A stretch of DNA of 64,000 nucleotides from NCBI GenBank assembly GCA_029863275.1, contig JAOTVS010000002.1:32996-96995 (forward strand), given 5' to 3'. How positions within the stretch are numbered: the first letter of the stretch is position 1; every line of letters starts with the position of its first letter. The notes beneath the pieces are model-generated. The model saw only the letters and a program-made list of their open reading frames with translations, made no database searches and was not told the DNA's origin. The translations under genes and the position numbers were made by a program. The DNA comes from Candidatus Nitrosopumilus sp. (lineage in GTDB: Archaea; Thermoproteota; Nitrososphaeria; Nitrososphaerales; Nitrosopumilaceae). This document shows, one piece after another, positions 39,470-48,052 of the stretch.

Positions 39470-40183
39470 ATGACTTTAAATAATACTCAAAAACTACTAG
39501 CAGGCGCTTTGACTTTAGTTCTTGTTGCCGGAATGACTACTCCAGCATTTGCAGGATTGTCTCCTCTGGAACCTCCCTTTGATCAGAATTATGTGATTGC
39601 TGCATGGAATCTAGAGTCGGATATGCAGCAAGTAGGTGATACTGCAATCGACCCACCAGTTAGCTTTAACTGGGATAAATCTAGCCCATACCCATTGGCC
39701 CCTATTCCACCAGCGGGTGGATGTGACGGACCAAGTTGTAGTTTTATCATTCCGAATTTTGTAGATGATTTAGATACCAAAATCATTCGCATCCTAGTTG
39801 GGTTTGAAGGTCAACCACCTATTAATCCAACAGCTGAATGTTTTGATGATGTCGAACTTTCTGCGGATTCACTATCTTCTGGACAACTGGTAACTGACGA
39901 ATTGCTTGAACCTGGAACATGGTTATGGGAAATTGTATGTCATCCAAATCCTGACGTCGAATTGGTAACATTTACGCGAATTGATCCAGGAACAGATTCA
40001 GTTGTCTTTTTCACAGCATCATTTGATGAAGAAAAAGCAGTAGCAGGAGAACTATTGTTACTTGATTCATCTGCACTAGTAATTGGTGGATTAGCATCAA
40101 GTGCAGTTTGGATGGTACCAGCAGTTGTAGGTATCGCAGGCGCTGGATTGTACCTGGTAAAGTTTAGAACAAACAGAGATTAA
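39470..40183 (+). CDS. Secreted/exported protein with C-terminal TM anchor
   Basis: Signal peptide MTLNNTQKLLAGALTLVLVAGMTTPAFAG; C-term VWMVPAVVGIAGAGLYLVKFRTNRD. Confidence 0.85.
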   Translation: MTLNNTQKLLAGALTLVLVAGMTTPAFAGLSPLEPPFDQNYVIAAWNLESDMQQVGDTAIDPPVSFNWDKSSPYPLAPIPPAGGCDGPSCSFIIPNFVDDLDTKIIRILVGFEGQPPINPTAECFDDVELSADSLSSGQLVTDELLEPGTWLWEIVCHPNPDVELVTFTRIDPGTDSVVFFTASFDEEKAVAGELLLLDSSALVIGGLASSAVWMVPAVVGIAGAGLYLVKFRTNRD

Positions 40184-40211
40184 TTCTCTATTCTTTTTAT
40201 TTTCTAATTTG

Positions 40212-40257
40212 CTATGGCACGAGCAGCTCCGTAATCGGTGCTAGAGTAATTTTTTTT
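40212..40257 (+). terminator. GC-rich hairpin followed by T8
   Basis: CTA-TG-GCAC...GTGC-TAG stem then TTTTTTTT, 28 bp after the stop at 40183. Confidence 0.4.
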
Positions 40258-40403
40258 AAGTTTGATACGTGTCTAATAAAAAAGATAAAAAACTAAAAAT
40301 TCCTTCATATTTCCTTAGCTCTTTTTAATTAAAAACAAAAACTGTTGTTTGAAATGAACACCAATTTCATTAAATTAAACAAGTATGAGCATAGTATTAG
40401 AAT

Positions 40404-40496
40404 ATGAAATATGGCTGTTGTAGGGATTGTTCCTGCGGATCCGCCAAAATAAGAGATCCTGGATGTCCTTGTAAAAAACATGATCCATATGATTAG
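40404..40496 (+). CDS. 30-aa Cys-rich microprotein
   Basis: MKYGCCRDCSCGSAKIRDPGCPCKKHDPYD*; six Cys in 30 residues. Confidence 0.6.
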   Translation: MKYGCCRDCSCGSAKIRDPGCPCKKHDPYD

Positions 40497-40506
40497 TTTT
40501 AAAAAT

Positions 40507-40845
40507 TCAGAAAAACAAATTCGATAAACTAACAGTCAAAACTGCCCCTAGTGATACTATTCCAATAGCTGTAAAAATATTTTTTTTCCTTCTTTGTTTT
40601 TCTTGATATTTAGCCTGAATTCCTGAAATAAATTTGTGCGATATCCTTGAATTACCAAAAGGTATGAAATCACAAATCTCATTATAATGAGTTTGAAAAC
40701 CCGATTGATCATATTTGGGTTTATTACATTTTACACAAAAATCCAAAGAGACAAACTCATGAAAATTTGTACGATCTCTATGAGTATGATCACCCTGTTT
40801 ATCGTATTTCAAATTCCAACAAATACCGCACTGTTCATTTTCCAT
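40507..40845 (-). CDS. Cys/His zinc-binding protein with C-terminal TM helix
   Basis: NEQCGICWNLKYDKQGDHTHRD, LDFCVKCNKPKYDQSGFQTHYNEIC; C-term NIFTAIGIVSLGAVLTVSLSNLFF. Confidence 0.75.
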   Translation of the reverse strand: MENEQCGICWNLKYDKQGDHTHRDRTNFHEFVSLDFCVKCNKPKYDQSGFQTHYNEICDFIPFGNSRISHKFISGIQAKYQEKQRRKKNIFTAIGIVSLGAVLTVSLSNLFF

Positions 40846-40885
40846 ACTTGTTCAATTTTGCCAATTAATAAAAAACCCTAGAACC

Positions 40886-40904
40886 AAAACATTAGTAATG
40901 TTTT
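40886..40904. promoter_or_regulatory. Perfect 19-bp palindrome (candidate operator)
   Basis: AAAACATTA-G-TAATGTTTT, 41-59 nt upstream of the 40845 start. Confidence 0.55.
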
Positions 40905-41053
40905 AAAACTATCAAAAAAATCAACACGATCTATTATCTGTAACAAAAATATAATACACAAAGAAATTAGGCTTAAATTTTAGATCGATCAGTAAAAAAA
41001 AGATATTACAGAAGATCTACCTTAAGTAATATTTACCAATATGATTTTTAATC

Positions 41054-41194
41054 ATGAATTTTGTTCAACTAAAATTAAATAACAATCTCAAGTACCAAGA
41101 TCTTATTTTGTTTGCAGAAGATATGAAATTAATCAAAAATAATTTCAGTCAAATACCAACTCAAAATAAAGGAGAAATTTATTTTGAATACTAG
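41054..41194 (+). CDS. Small protein, 46 aa
   Basis: MNFVQLKLNNNLKYQDLILFAEDMKLIKNNFSQIPTQNKGEIYFEY*; overlaps the next mini-ORF start. Confidence 0.5.
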   Translation: MNFVQLKLNNNLKYQDLILFAEDMKLIKNNFSQIPTQNKGEIYFEY

Positions 41195-41342
41195 AACACG
41201 ATCTGCTTCAACAGAATTGATGCAGCAAGTAAAAAAAATACTCCATCACAATCCTAAACTATCTTTAAGATGTGTAAAATGTGATTCTATTTTTCCAAAA
41301 GAGTACAAGAAATGTCCTCATTGTCATAGTTATCAAACATAA
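41184..41342 (+). CDS. Zinc-ribbon microprotein, 52 aa, TTG start
   Basis: (M)NTRTRSASTELMQQVKKILHHNPKLSLRCVKCDSIFPKEYKKCPHCHSYQT*; AAAGGAG upstream. Confidence 0.65.
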   Translation: MNTRTRSASTELMQQVKKILHHNPKLSLRCVKCDSIFPKEYKKCPHCHSYQT

Positions 41343-41542
41343 TAAATTCTGAACTTTTTACTATAATTTTTTAATTTTATCCTATTTACAAAAATATACC
41401 AATTTTTAGGCTTTAACAAAGTAAAATTTTGGCCTGAAATTAATATTATTTGTATTTTACAGGCAAGACCTTGCTTTTCCTTGGATTTGTGCTTAAAATT
41501 GAGAAAAATATGACAATTAAACGACACAAATGGGCTGTAAGA

Positions 41543-41890
41543 TTAAAAAATCCCGTATTTGCTTGATTCCATCTCTTCTTTGATGGCAAGCTTGAATCGA
41601 TGTTCTTTACTTTCCATATTGTTGGCAACCCAAGTTAAAAATTTCTTCTCTATGCCTTTTCCTTTAAGATTATCAAAATCTGGCCCCATCTGTTCAGCCA
41701 ATTTTTCTACAAGGGATCTATTGATGCTTACAACAAAAAAATGCCACCCAAAAGCGAATTCAGAATCCGTCATTGCAAAATCATCTTTTCCATGAACCAT
41801 TTCTTCTAAAAGTGAGAGTTTTTGAGATATAGCCTTACTAGTATGCTCATAATTTATGGCTGATACATTGATATTTAATTTTCCATCCAT
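41543..41890 (-). CDS. Hypothetical protein
   Basis: 115-aa ORF, no recognised domain. Confidence 0.6.
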   Translation of the reverse strand: MDGKLNINVSAINYEHTSKAISQKLSLLEEMVHGKDDFAMTDSEFAFGWHFFVVSINRSLVEKLAEQMGPDFDNLKGKGIEKKFLTWVANNMESKEHRFKLAIKEEMESSKYGIF

Positions 41891-41928
41891 ATCTATTCTG
41901 GACTTTTACAAAATAAAAGGGTTAATGA

Positions 41929-42672
41929 CTAGTCTTTCAAAAGGTGTTGAAAATCTATATCAAAATGCATTTTCATAATGTCGATATAGGTCTGTATGGA
42001 TTCTGGAACCTCTTCTCTACATGCAACTCCTAAATTTTTTGCATTAATCCAGATTACAAGTGTTTGAATTATCGTGAGGAATCGGTCATTATTCACATTT
42101 GGGTCTCCAATTGCCTTTGTGTATCGTTCTGCAAATTCCCATGCAGTAACAAAATCAACACACTTTACTCCAAATACTGCCAATAGTTGTTCTTGTAAGG
42201 AATTGGCTTTTTTGAATGGAACAGTATTGATTATGTATGGAAAATTAGTTTTTTCAGGTAGACAATTTGGCAAAGGCCCCCAAATTGTAACAATTCTAAT
42301 TCCAGGCTTTAGATTTTCAAATTTTTCCATAATAGGAGCAATAATTTTTTCATCTGTAAACCAAAATAAAATTACCGTTGCATCTGAAAAATCAGCATTT
42401 TTTACATCCTCACACAAAAACTTCCCTGAAGTATTTTTAGCAAGATTAATTTTTTGTTCGTCATTGTCAATTCCTACACCCTTTTTAACATTGAATTCCT
42501 CTACTGCAATCTTTACTCCTTTTCCGTCTCCACATCCAAGATGATAAAAAATATCGTTTTGCCCCAAACCTACAAAATTAAAAATTTCTCTAAATGATTT
42601 ATCTGGTAGCTGAACATCGTCTCCACTAATGATATTTTGTGGAAGAGATTCTAAATATTCTTCAATTTTCAA
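41929..42672 (-). CDS. SAM-dependent methyltransferase-like protein
   Basis: IFYHLGCGDGKGVKIAVEEFNVKKGVGIDNDEQKI. Confidence 0.75.
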   Translation of the reverse strand: MKIEEYLESLPQNIISGDDVQLPDKSFREIFNFVGLGQNDIFYHLGCGDGKGVKIAVEEFNVKKGVGIDNDEQKINLAKNTSGKFLCEDVKNADFSDATVILFWFTDEKIIAPIMEKFENLKPGIRIVTIWGPLPNCLPEKTNFPYIINTVPFKKANSLQEQLLAVFGVKCVDFVTAWEFAERYTKAIGDPNVNNDRFLTIIQTLVIWINAKNLGVACREEVPESIQTYIDIMKMHFDIDFQHLLKD

Positions 42673-42697
42673 TAATGGAATTGAGATGATCAGGAAT

Positions 42698-42967
42698 TTA
42701 TTCTCTTATACTCTCAAGCTTTGATACTGCTTGCCATAATTGAGTTCTAACGTATGATGGAAGATTTGGATCTTGGGTAACATCATCTAGCAAGCTAATT
42801 GTATTAGCAGCTCTTACTGATAATCCAAATTCTTCATTTTTCAAATCAGTAATCAAATCTGATATTGATTTTTTTATTGTTTTTGGAGTAGATGAGCTTG
42901 CCACAATTTGATTAAGCGTATCTATTGCTTCTTTCATGGATTCTTGGTTTTCTTTCTTATCTGCCAT
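42698..42967 (-). CDS. UPF0147-family protein
   Basis: TLNQIVASSSTPKTIKKSI...VRAANTISLLDDVTQDPNLPSYVRTQLWQAVSKLE. Confidence 0.88.
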   Translation of the reverse strand: MADKKENQESMKEAIDTLNQIVASSSTPKTIKKSISDLITDLKNEEFGLSVRAANTISLLDDVTQDPNLPSYVRTQLWQAVSKLESIRE

Positions 42968-43003
42968 TTTTTACAACCTTATTGGGAAATTAGAGGTATA
43001 TAG

Positions 43004-43312
43004 TTACATCTCTACAAAAACGTTATCAGATTCTATAGTAACGGGGTATGATCCTAAATTGTTAATTTTTGCTGGAAATTTAACTAATTTCCCTGTTTTA
43101 CAATCAAATTCTGCCTTGTGCCATCCACAAGTAATTGTACATCCTTCTAAAGTTCCTTCAGACAGACTTGCGCCAGAATGAGTGCAAGAATCATCAACTG
43201 CAAAAAAATCTCCATCAATATTAGTGACTACTATTTCTCTTCCATCCACTGAAATTTTTTTCATTGTACCTGAAGATATGTCTGAAATCTTTCCTGCAAT
43301 AATTTTTCCCAT
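43004..43312 (-). CDS. Rieske-type 2Fe-2S ferredoxin
   Basis: CTHSGASLSEG ... CGWHKAEFD. Confidence 0.9.
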   Translation of the reverse strand: MGKIIAGKISDISSGTMKKISVDGREIVVTNIDGDFFAVDDSCTHSGASLSEGTLEGCTITCGWHKAEFDCKTGKLVKFPAKINNLGSYPVTIESDNVFVEM

Positions 43313-43345
43313 TGGACCTTTTAACTTATTATTCTTAATATTTTT

Positions 43346-44134
43346 TTGTATGATGTGTTAATAAGAAAAGCTAAATCTTCTGATAAATTAGATATTCTAA
43401 GATTTTGTCAAAATACATTCTCTTGGGGAGATTACATCAAAGATGTTTGGAATTATTGGTTATCTGAAGGACACTTGCTAGTTATTGAAAAAAATTTACC
43501 AATTGGTGTTTGCCATGCAGTATTTCTAAAAAAACACGTATGGATTGAAGGCATTCGAATTGATATTAATTTTAGGCGGCAAGGTTTAGCCTCAAATTTA
43601 ATTAATCATATAGAAAAAATGGCACTCAAAAAACAAATTCCAGTTTTACTGATGCTAATTGAAACTGAAAATTCTCAATCTCTTTTTATGGCACGTAATC
43701 TTGACTTCAAAATTAAACAAACTTGGAAATTTTATCTACTTTTACCTAAAAAAAATATTCCTCACGGTGTTTCTTTTGGAAATATCATATCAAATGATGA
43801 GTTTCCTTACTATGTAAAATCCTGGAGATGGTTACCCTTAAACAAAGAAACCATAGCAAAATTAAATTCCAAAAATCAAATTATTTTTTCAAAGATTAAA
43901 GGAAAAAAAGCTATTGCAATTCTTGAAGTTTCTGAACATTTTGAAAAAACTTTGATTGTTACTTTATCTGCAGGTTCTAAAATAAACACTTTGAATGTTA
44001 TCTCTTTTTTACAAAATTATGGATTTGAGAAAAATTATCATAGAATACAAATTTTAACCAAAGAAACTCTACCTGAATTTAAAAACTTGGAGCAAAAGAT
44101 CTCTTTTCATTTAATGCAAAAACTTCTATCCTGA
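43346..44134 (+). CDS. GNAT-family acetyltransferase
   Basis: WIEGIRIDINFRRQGLASNLINHIEKMA. Confidence 0.8.
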   Translation: MYDVLIRKAKSSDKLDILRFCQNTFSWGDYIKDVWNYWLSEGHLLVIEKNLPIGVCHAVFLKKHVWIEGIRIDINFRRQGLASNLINHIEKMALKKQIPVLLMLIETENSQSLFMARNLDFKIKQTWKFYLLLPKKNIPHGVSFGNIISNDEFPYYVKSWRWLPLNKETIAKLNSKNQIIFSKIKGKKAIAILEVSEHFEKTLIVTLSAGSKINTLNVISFLQNYGFEKNYHRIQILTKETLPEFKNLEQKISFHLMQKLLS

Positions 44135-44997
44135 CTATTAACAATTTTTACATTATTTCTCAATATACCAAGATTTTCAATTTCCATCTCTACTTTGTCG
44201 CCATCTTTAAGAAATACTGCATTTGGCTTGTTTAACATTACACCGGCAGGAGTACCAGTTGAGATGATATCTCCTTTCTCAAGAGTCATTACTCTGCTTA
44301 TTTTTGAAACAATTTCGGGAATTTTGATAAACATTTTTTCAGTAGAAGAGTTTTGCCTGATTTCTCCATTAATTTTGGTAATCATTTTAAGATTCTGAGG
44401 ATCTTTTATCTCATCTTTAGTTGTAATCCATGGGCCACATGGTGCAAATGAATCAAAACCTTTTCCCCGCGTGAATTGTTTATCTTTGAATTGAATATCT
44501 CTTGCTGAAACATCATTGAAGACCATATAGCCAAACACCGCTCCTTTAGCTTGCTCTTCGGAAATATTCTTGCATTTTTTACCAATTATCAGAGCTAATT
44601 CTATCTCATAGTCTAACTGGGAAACAAAATCTGGACATTCAATGTCTGAATCAGAACTATTTAGAGCCGTTCTAGGTTTTAGGACAATTGCAGGATCATC
44701 AGGAGCTAAAAGTCCTTGCTCTTCTGCATGGTCAATGTAATTAAATGCAAGACAAATTACTTTACTAGGATTTGGAATTGGAGTAAGTAATTTGAAGTTT
44801 GAAATATCTTCATTGTAGGGGAGTTCTGCTATCTTATCCTTAATTTCCTCATACCATCCATCAAACAAAAAGTCTTTGATACTTTGTGGGATGGGAACTC
44901 CTGTATGATAGGTGATATCATCTTTTGTAGCTACCTTATCTCCTTTTACAAACCCATATGTTTCACTATTATCATATGACAATCTTGCAATCTTCAT
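44107..44997 (-). CDS. Fumarylacetoacetate hydrolase-family protein
   Basis: DYEIELALIIGKK, FNDVSARDIQ, GDIISTGTPAGV. Confidence 0.9.
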   Translation of the reverse strand: MKIARLSYDNSETYGFVKGDKVATKDDITYHTGVPIPQSIKDFLFDGWYEEIKDKIAELPYNEDISNFKLLTPIPNPSKVICLAFNYIDHAEEQGLLAPDDPAIVLKPRTALNSSDSDIECPDFVSQLDYEIELALIIGKKCKNISEEQAKGAVFGYMVFNDVSARDIQFKDKQFTRGKGFDSFAPCGPWITTKDEIKDPQNLKMITKINGEIRQNSSTEKMFIKIPEIVSKISRVMTLEKGDIISTGTPAGVMLNKPNAVFLKDGDKVEMEIENLGILRNNVKIVNSQDRSFCIK

Positions 44998-45008
44998 TAT
45001 TCTTCCCC

Positions 45009-46718
45009 TCACTTGTGAGTAAATATTGCTTGGTTTTGAGAATCTTTTCTACAATATCCAAACCTAACAAATTGAATCTCTTCTCCTTCTTTTAATTTTA
45101 GATAATGTGGTTCGACATAAGCCTCGAATTCCTCGAGACTATTTTCATTAAATTCGTCATTTATGAACAATTGATTCGGGACAAGAATTTTAATTGAATG
45201 CAAATTTTTTTGTGGCACCCAATGAATTTTTTGAATGTTTGAGATGTCTCCATTTTCTACAAAATCTCCTTCCAATTCATTATTTATTGTTTTAATGGCA
45301 ACATTACCTAATCCTAATAATCTTAGACGGGATCCCTCTTTGAGGTTTTGAGCATCCTCCTCAGAGATTAAAAAATCTCCATCAATTTCAATTGTTCTTT
45401 TTCCCATATCTTTTACGGGATGATTAGGAATTTCAACTGATGAAAATGGAATATTGTTTACGTGCAATTTTTTTGGTTTTTGCACCATGAATAGTCGGAT
45501 ACTATCGGCATCTACAAATTTTCGGTTAAAAGATTCTAAAGCATCAAATGGTGCTAAGGTATTTGCTTTAGTCAATCCCAAGGATAAAATAAATTTTTTA
45601 ATTGCCTCGGCCTTTATCCCTCTTCTTCTTAGGGCTTCAAGCGTTGGCAGTCTTGGATCGTCATACCATGAAACCTTGCCTTCTTCAATCAATGGTTTTA
45701 GGATTCTTTTTGAAATCGGCATTCCTTTGAATTCAAGTCTTGAAAAAAAATCCTGATATGGTTTTCGCATACCTAAAGAATCTAAAATTTCATTAATCAA
45801 GTCTTTTCGCAATTCAAATTCTTTTGAACGAAATGCATGTGTAATTCCATCATTACTATCTTCAATGGCAACTGCAAAATCATAGCTTGGCCATACTCTA
45901 TATTTTTCTCCCAATGTGTAGTGCTTTTCATCTATGATTCTAAATAATACTGGATCTCGCATTACTGCGTTATCTGATTTCATATCGCCACGAAATCGAA
46001 CTATTGCCTCTCCTGGCTTGAACTTTTCAAACATTTTCTTCCACCCTTGATTGTTTTGTTTGATATCTCCCAAACTACATTTACAGGCTCTCCGTTCTCT
46101 TCGGTTTTTACTGATGGTATCTCTTTTACAAGTGCAAATGTATGCTTTTCCTGAATTAATTAACTCCATTCCTTTCTCATAGAATAATTCCATATCATCT
46201 GAAGTATTTTTTATAACATCAAATTTTACCCCTAGCCAATCCAACCCAACTTTAATTGCTGCATGATATTCCATTCTTTCTGCTTCTGGATTTGTGTCAT
46301 CCATTCTCAAAATACATTTTCCACCATACATCTTGGCATATTCTGAATTAATGATGGCAGCTTTTCCGTGTCCAATATGCGGATATCCATTTGGTTCTGG
46401 TGGAAATCTGGTTACAACTTTGCCCTGTATTGCGCCTTCGAGGGGAGGCAAACCCTCTCTTTGTACTATTTTCTCTTTTGGTTTTAATATCTCTGGGAAA
46501 TTCTCTTCAATTTCTTTTCTTTGATCCTCAATTGAAATTTGGTTGATTGAGGCAACTATTTCAGAAATATCTCCAATAATCTCTTTTACCTTAGTTCGAT
46601 ATTCAGGTTTAGTCCCAAGAATTTTTGACAAAACAATTTTATCTTGAGTTTGCCCTTCGTGTTCAAAAGCATTTTGTAAAGCAAATTTTCTAATATCTTT
46701 TCTCAAATCATCATTCAA
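45009..46718 (-). CDS. gltX: Glutamyl-tRNA synthetase (archaeal type)
   Basis: TRFPPEPNGYPHIGHGKAA, GMPISKRILK. Confidence 0.94.
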   Translation of the reverse strand: MNDDLRKDIRKFALQNAFEHEGQTQDKIVLSKILGTKPEYRTKVKEIIGDISEIVASINQISIEDQRKEIEENFPEILKPKEKIVQREGLPPLEGAIQGKVVTRFPPEPNGYPHIGHGKAAIINSEYAKMYGGKCILRMDDTNPEAERMEYHAAIKVGLDWLGVKFDVIKNTSDDMELFYEKGMELINSGKAYICTCKRDTISKNRRERRACKCSLGDIKQNNQGWKKMFEKFKPGEAIVRFRGDMKSDNAVMRDPVLFRIIDEKHYTLGEKYRVWPSYDFAVAIEDSNDGITHAFRSKEFELRKDLINEILDSLGMRKPYQDFFSRLEFKGMPISKRILKPLIEEGKVSWYDDPRLPTLEALRRRGIKAEAIKKFILSLGLTKANTLAPFDALESFNRKFVDADSIRLFMVQKPKKLHVNNIPFSSVEIPNHPVKDMGKRTIEIDGDFLISEEDAQNLKEGSRLRLLGLGNVAIKTINNELEGDFVENGDISNIQKIHWVPQKNLHSIKILVPNQLFINDEFNENSLEEFEAYVEPHYLKLKEGEEIQFVRFGYCRKDSQNQAIFTHK

Positions 46719-46903
46719 ATTATTGTCTCCTTAAAGGAATTCTGTCTACGGCTTTTTTATACTAATGGACAATTTAGGGTCTAAAAAACTCCAAAAACTA
46801 GAGATTTTCCTATATTTATTTTTCAAAATTTTATCCTAAAATACAGATTTCTAAGAAGAAAATATGTCTTCTTTTGGAATTAGAGATACTTTGCAGTATC
46901 TTT

Positions 46904-47110
46904 TCAATTCCAATTATATTGTTTTGATAAAATTTTCTTGGTTCTTGATTTTGTTCTGAGGATTGCACCACAACAAGGGCACCTTACACTGGCAATAGTT
47001 AGGAACAAACTACACATTGAACATCTTTTTTGACCAATCTCGTATCTTGAACCGTTTGGGACTTTTTCTCCTTTAAATTCTACACAAATTCCTTTACAGC
47101 AATATCCCAT
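46904..47110 (-). CDS. Zinc-ribbon miniprotein (third of overlapping operon)
   Basis: MGYCCKGICVEFKGEKVPNGSRYEIGQKRCSMCSLFLTIASVRCPCCGAILRTKSR. Confidence 0.8.
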   Translation of the reverse strand: MGYCCKGICVEFKGEKVPNGSRYEIGQKRCSMCSLFLTIASVRCPCCGAILRTKSRTKKILSKQYNWN

Positions 47111-47283
47111 TAATAATCACCAACTCCAAATGTATCGTGACAGCATGGACATCGGCTATACTTTGACACCAATGTCAAATTACATGTCGGACAATGTTTT
47201 CTAAAAATATCTACTTTAGAATCCCTAAATGAGGAGTCAGCATCATAATACTTGCAAACACTTCTACAAGCATTCTCGATCAA
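47110..47283 (-). CDS. Zinc-ribbon miniprotein (second of overlapping operon), TTG start
   Basis: (M)IENACRSVCKYYDADSSFRDSKVDIFRKHCPTCNLTLVSKYSRCPCCHDTFGVGDY*; AAGGAGA upstream; TTGA and TAATG overlaps with neighbours. Confidence 0.72.
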   Translation of the reverse strand: MIENACRSVCKYYDADSSFRDSKVDIFRKHCPTCNLTLVSKYSRCPCCHDTFGVGDY

Positions 47284-47447
47284 TTTCGATTCTCCTTTAC
47301 ATCAAAAAACATGTTGCATTCTTTACAAAAAATACCATAGTTTTCAATATTTACTGACAGACTTCCACAATTTACACAAATTCGTATAGCCCTGTTTACA
47401 GTTTGTTTTTTTTCTTCAAACTTTGAGTGAACTAACTTTGTCTCCAT
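47280..47447 (-). CDS. Zinc-ribbon miniprotein (first of overlapping operon)
   Basis: METKLVHSKFEEKKQTVNRAIRICVNCGSLSVNIENYGIFCKECNMFFDVKENRN*. Confidence 0.72.
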   Translation of the reverse strand: METKLVHSKFEEKKQTVNRAIRICVNCGSLSVNIENYGIFCKECNMFFDVKENRN

Positions 47448-47454
47448 GGGTATT

Positions 47455-47514
47455 ATTAGGAATCAATCCTAATTAAGTGTTATTATCAATTAGGAATTAT
47501 TATCAACTAATAAT
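47455..47514. promoter_or_regulatory. Three tandem Fur-box-like palindromes in the divergent fur/zinc-ribbon promoter
   Basis: 47455-47473 ATTAGGA-ATCAA-TCCTAAT; 47480-47496 TTATTA-TCAAT-TAGGAA; 47496-47514 ATTATTA-TCAAC-TAATAAT; TATAAATA at 47518-47525. Confidence 0.72.
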
Positions 47515-47546
47515 AGATATAAATATGATAAATTTTTATAAATACC

Positions 47547-47972
47547 ATGCAACAGTTGGAGCAATTAGTGTCATCCTTAAGAGAGGAGGGCTTTAGAATT
47601 ACTCCTCAAAGAGTAGCTATTTTGGATTATCTTTTAAGGACAGACGATCATCCAAGTGCAGAGTATATTCATAAAATTATCAAGAAAAAATACCCCATGG
47701 TCAGCCTCTCTACAGTCTATAAAACACTCAATCTTCTCAAAGAAAAAAAACTAGTTAACGAAATTGAAGTTAATGGGGAATCTAGATTTGATGCCGATAC
47801 TGATGCGCATATCAATTTAGTCTGTATGAAATGTGGAAAAATAGATGACGTCGATGAAGATACTCTAAAAGAAATTCAGAATCGAGCTGCAAAAAAATCA
47901 AAATATCTCATTTTAAAAGGAAATTTTGAACTAATTGGTTATTGCGATAGTTGTAAATCTAAATCCATCTAA
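47547..47972 (+). CDS. Fur-family metalloregulator (Fur/PerR/Zur)
   Basis: FRITPQRVAILDYLLRTDDHPSAEYIHKIIKKKYPMVSLSTVYKTLNLLKE; CMKCGKI, CDSCK. Confidence 0.94.
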   Translation: MQQLEQLVSSLREEGFRITPQRVAILDYLLRTDDHPSAEYIHKIIKKKYPMVSLSTVYKTLNLLKEKKLVNEIEVNGESRFDADTDAHINLVCMKCGKIDDVDEDTLKEIQNRAAKKSKYLILKGNFELIGYCDSCKSKSI

Positions 47973-48052
47973 AGTTAATAAAACTTGTATATTCAAATTT
48001 TAAAAAAAAATTTCAATTTTGTATTTTGACAAAAGTGAATAAATAATATTAC

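Noticed and set aside
42074-42544. Plus-strand 156-aa ORF
   Set aside because: Antisense to the methyltransferase-like CDS; shadow ORF
46884-46901. Hairpin AGATACT-TTGC-AGTATCT just past the zinc-ribbon operon stop
   Set aside because: Likely just an operon 3'-end structure; no U-run on the relevant (minus) strand
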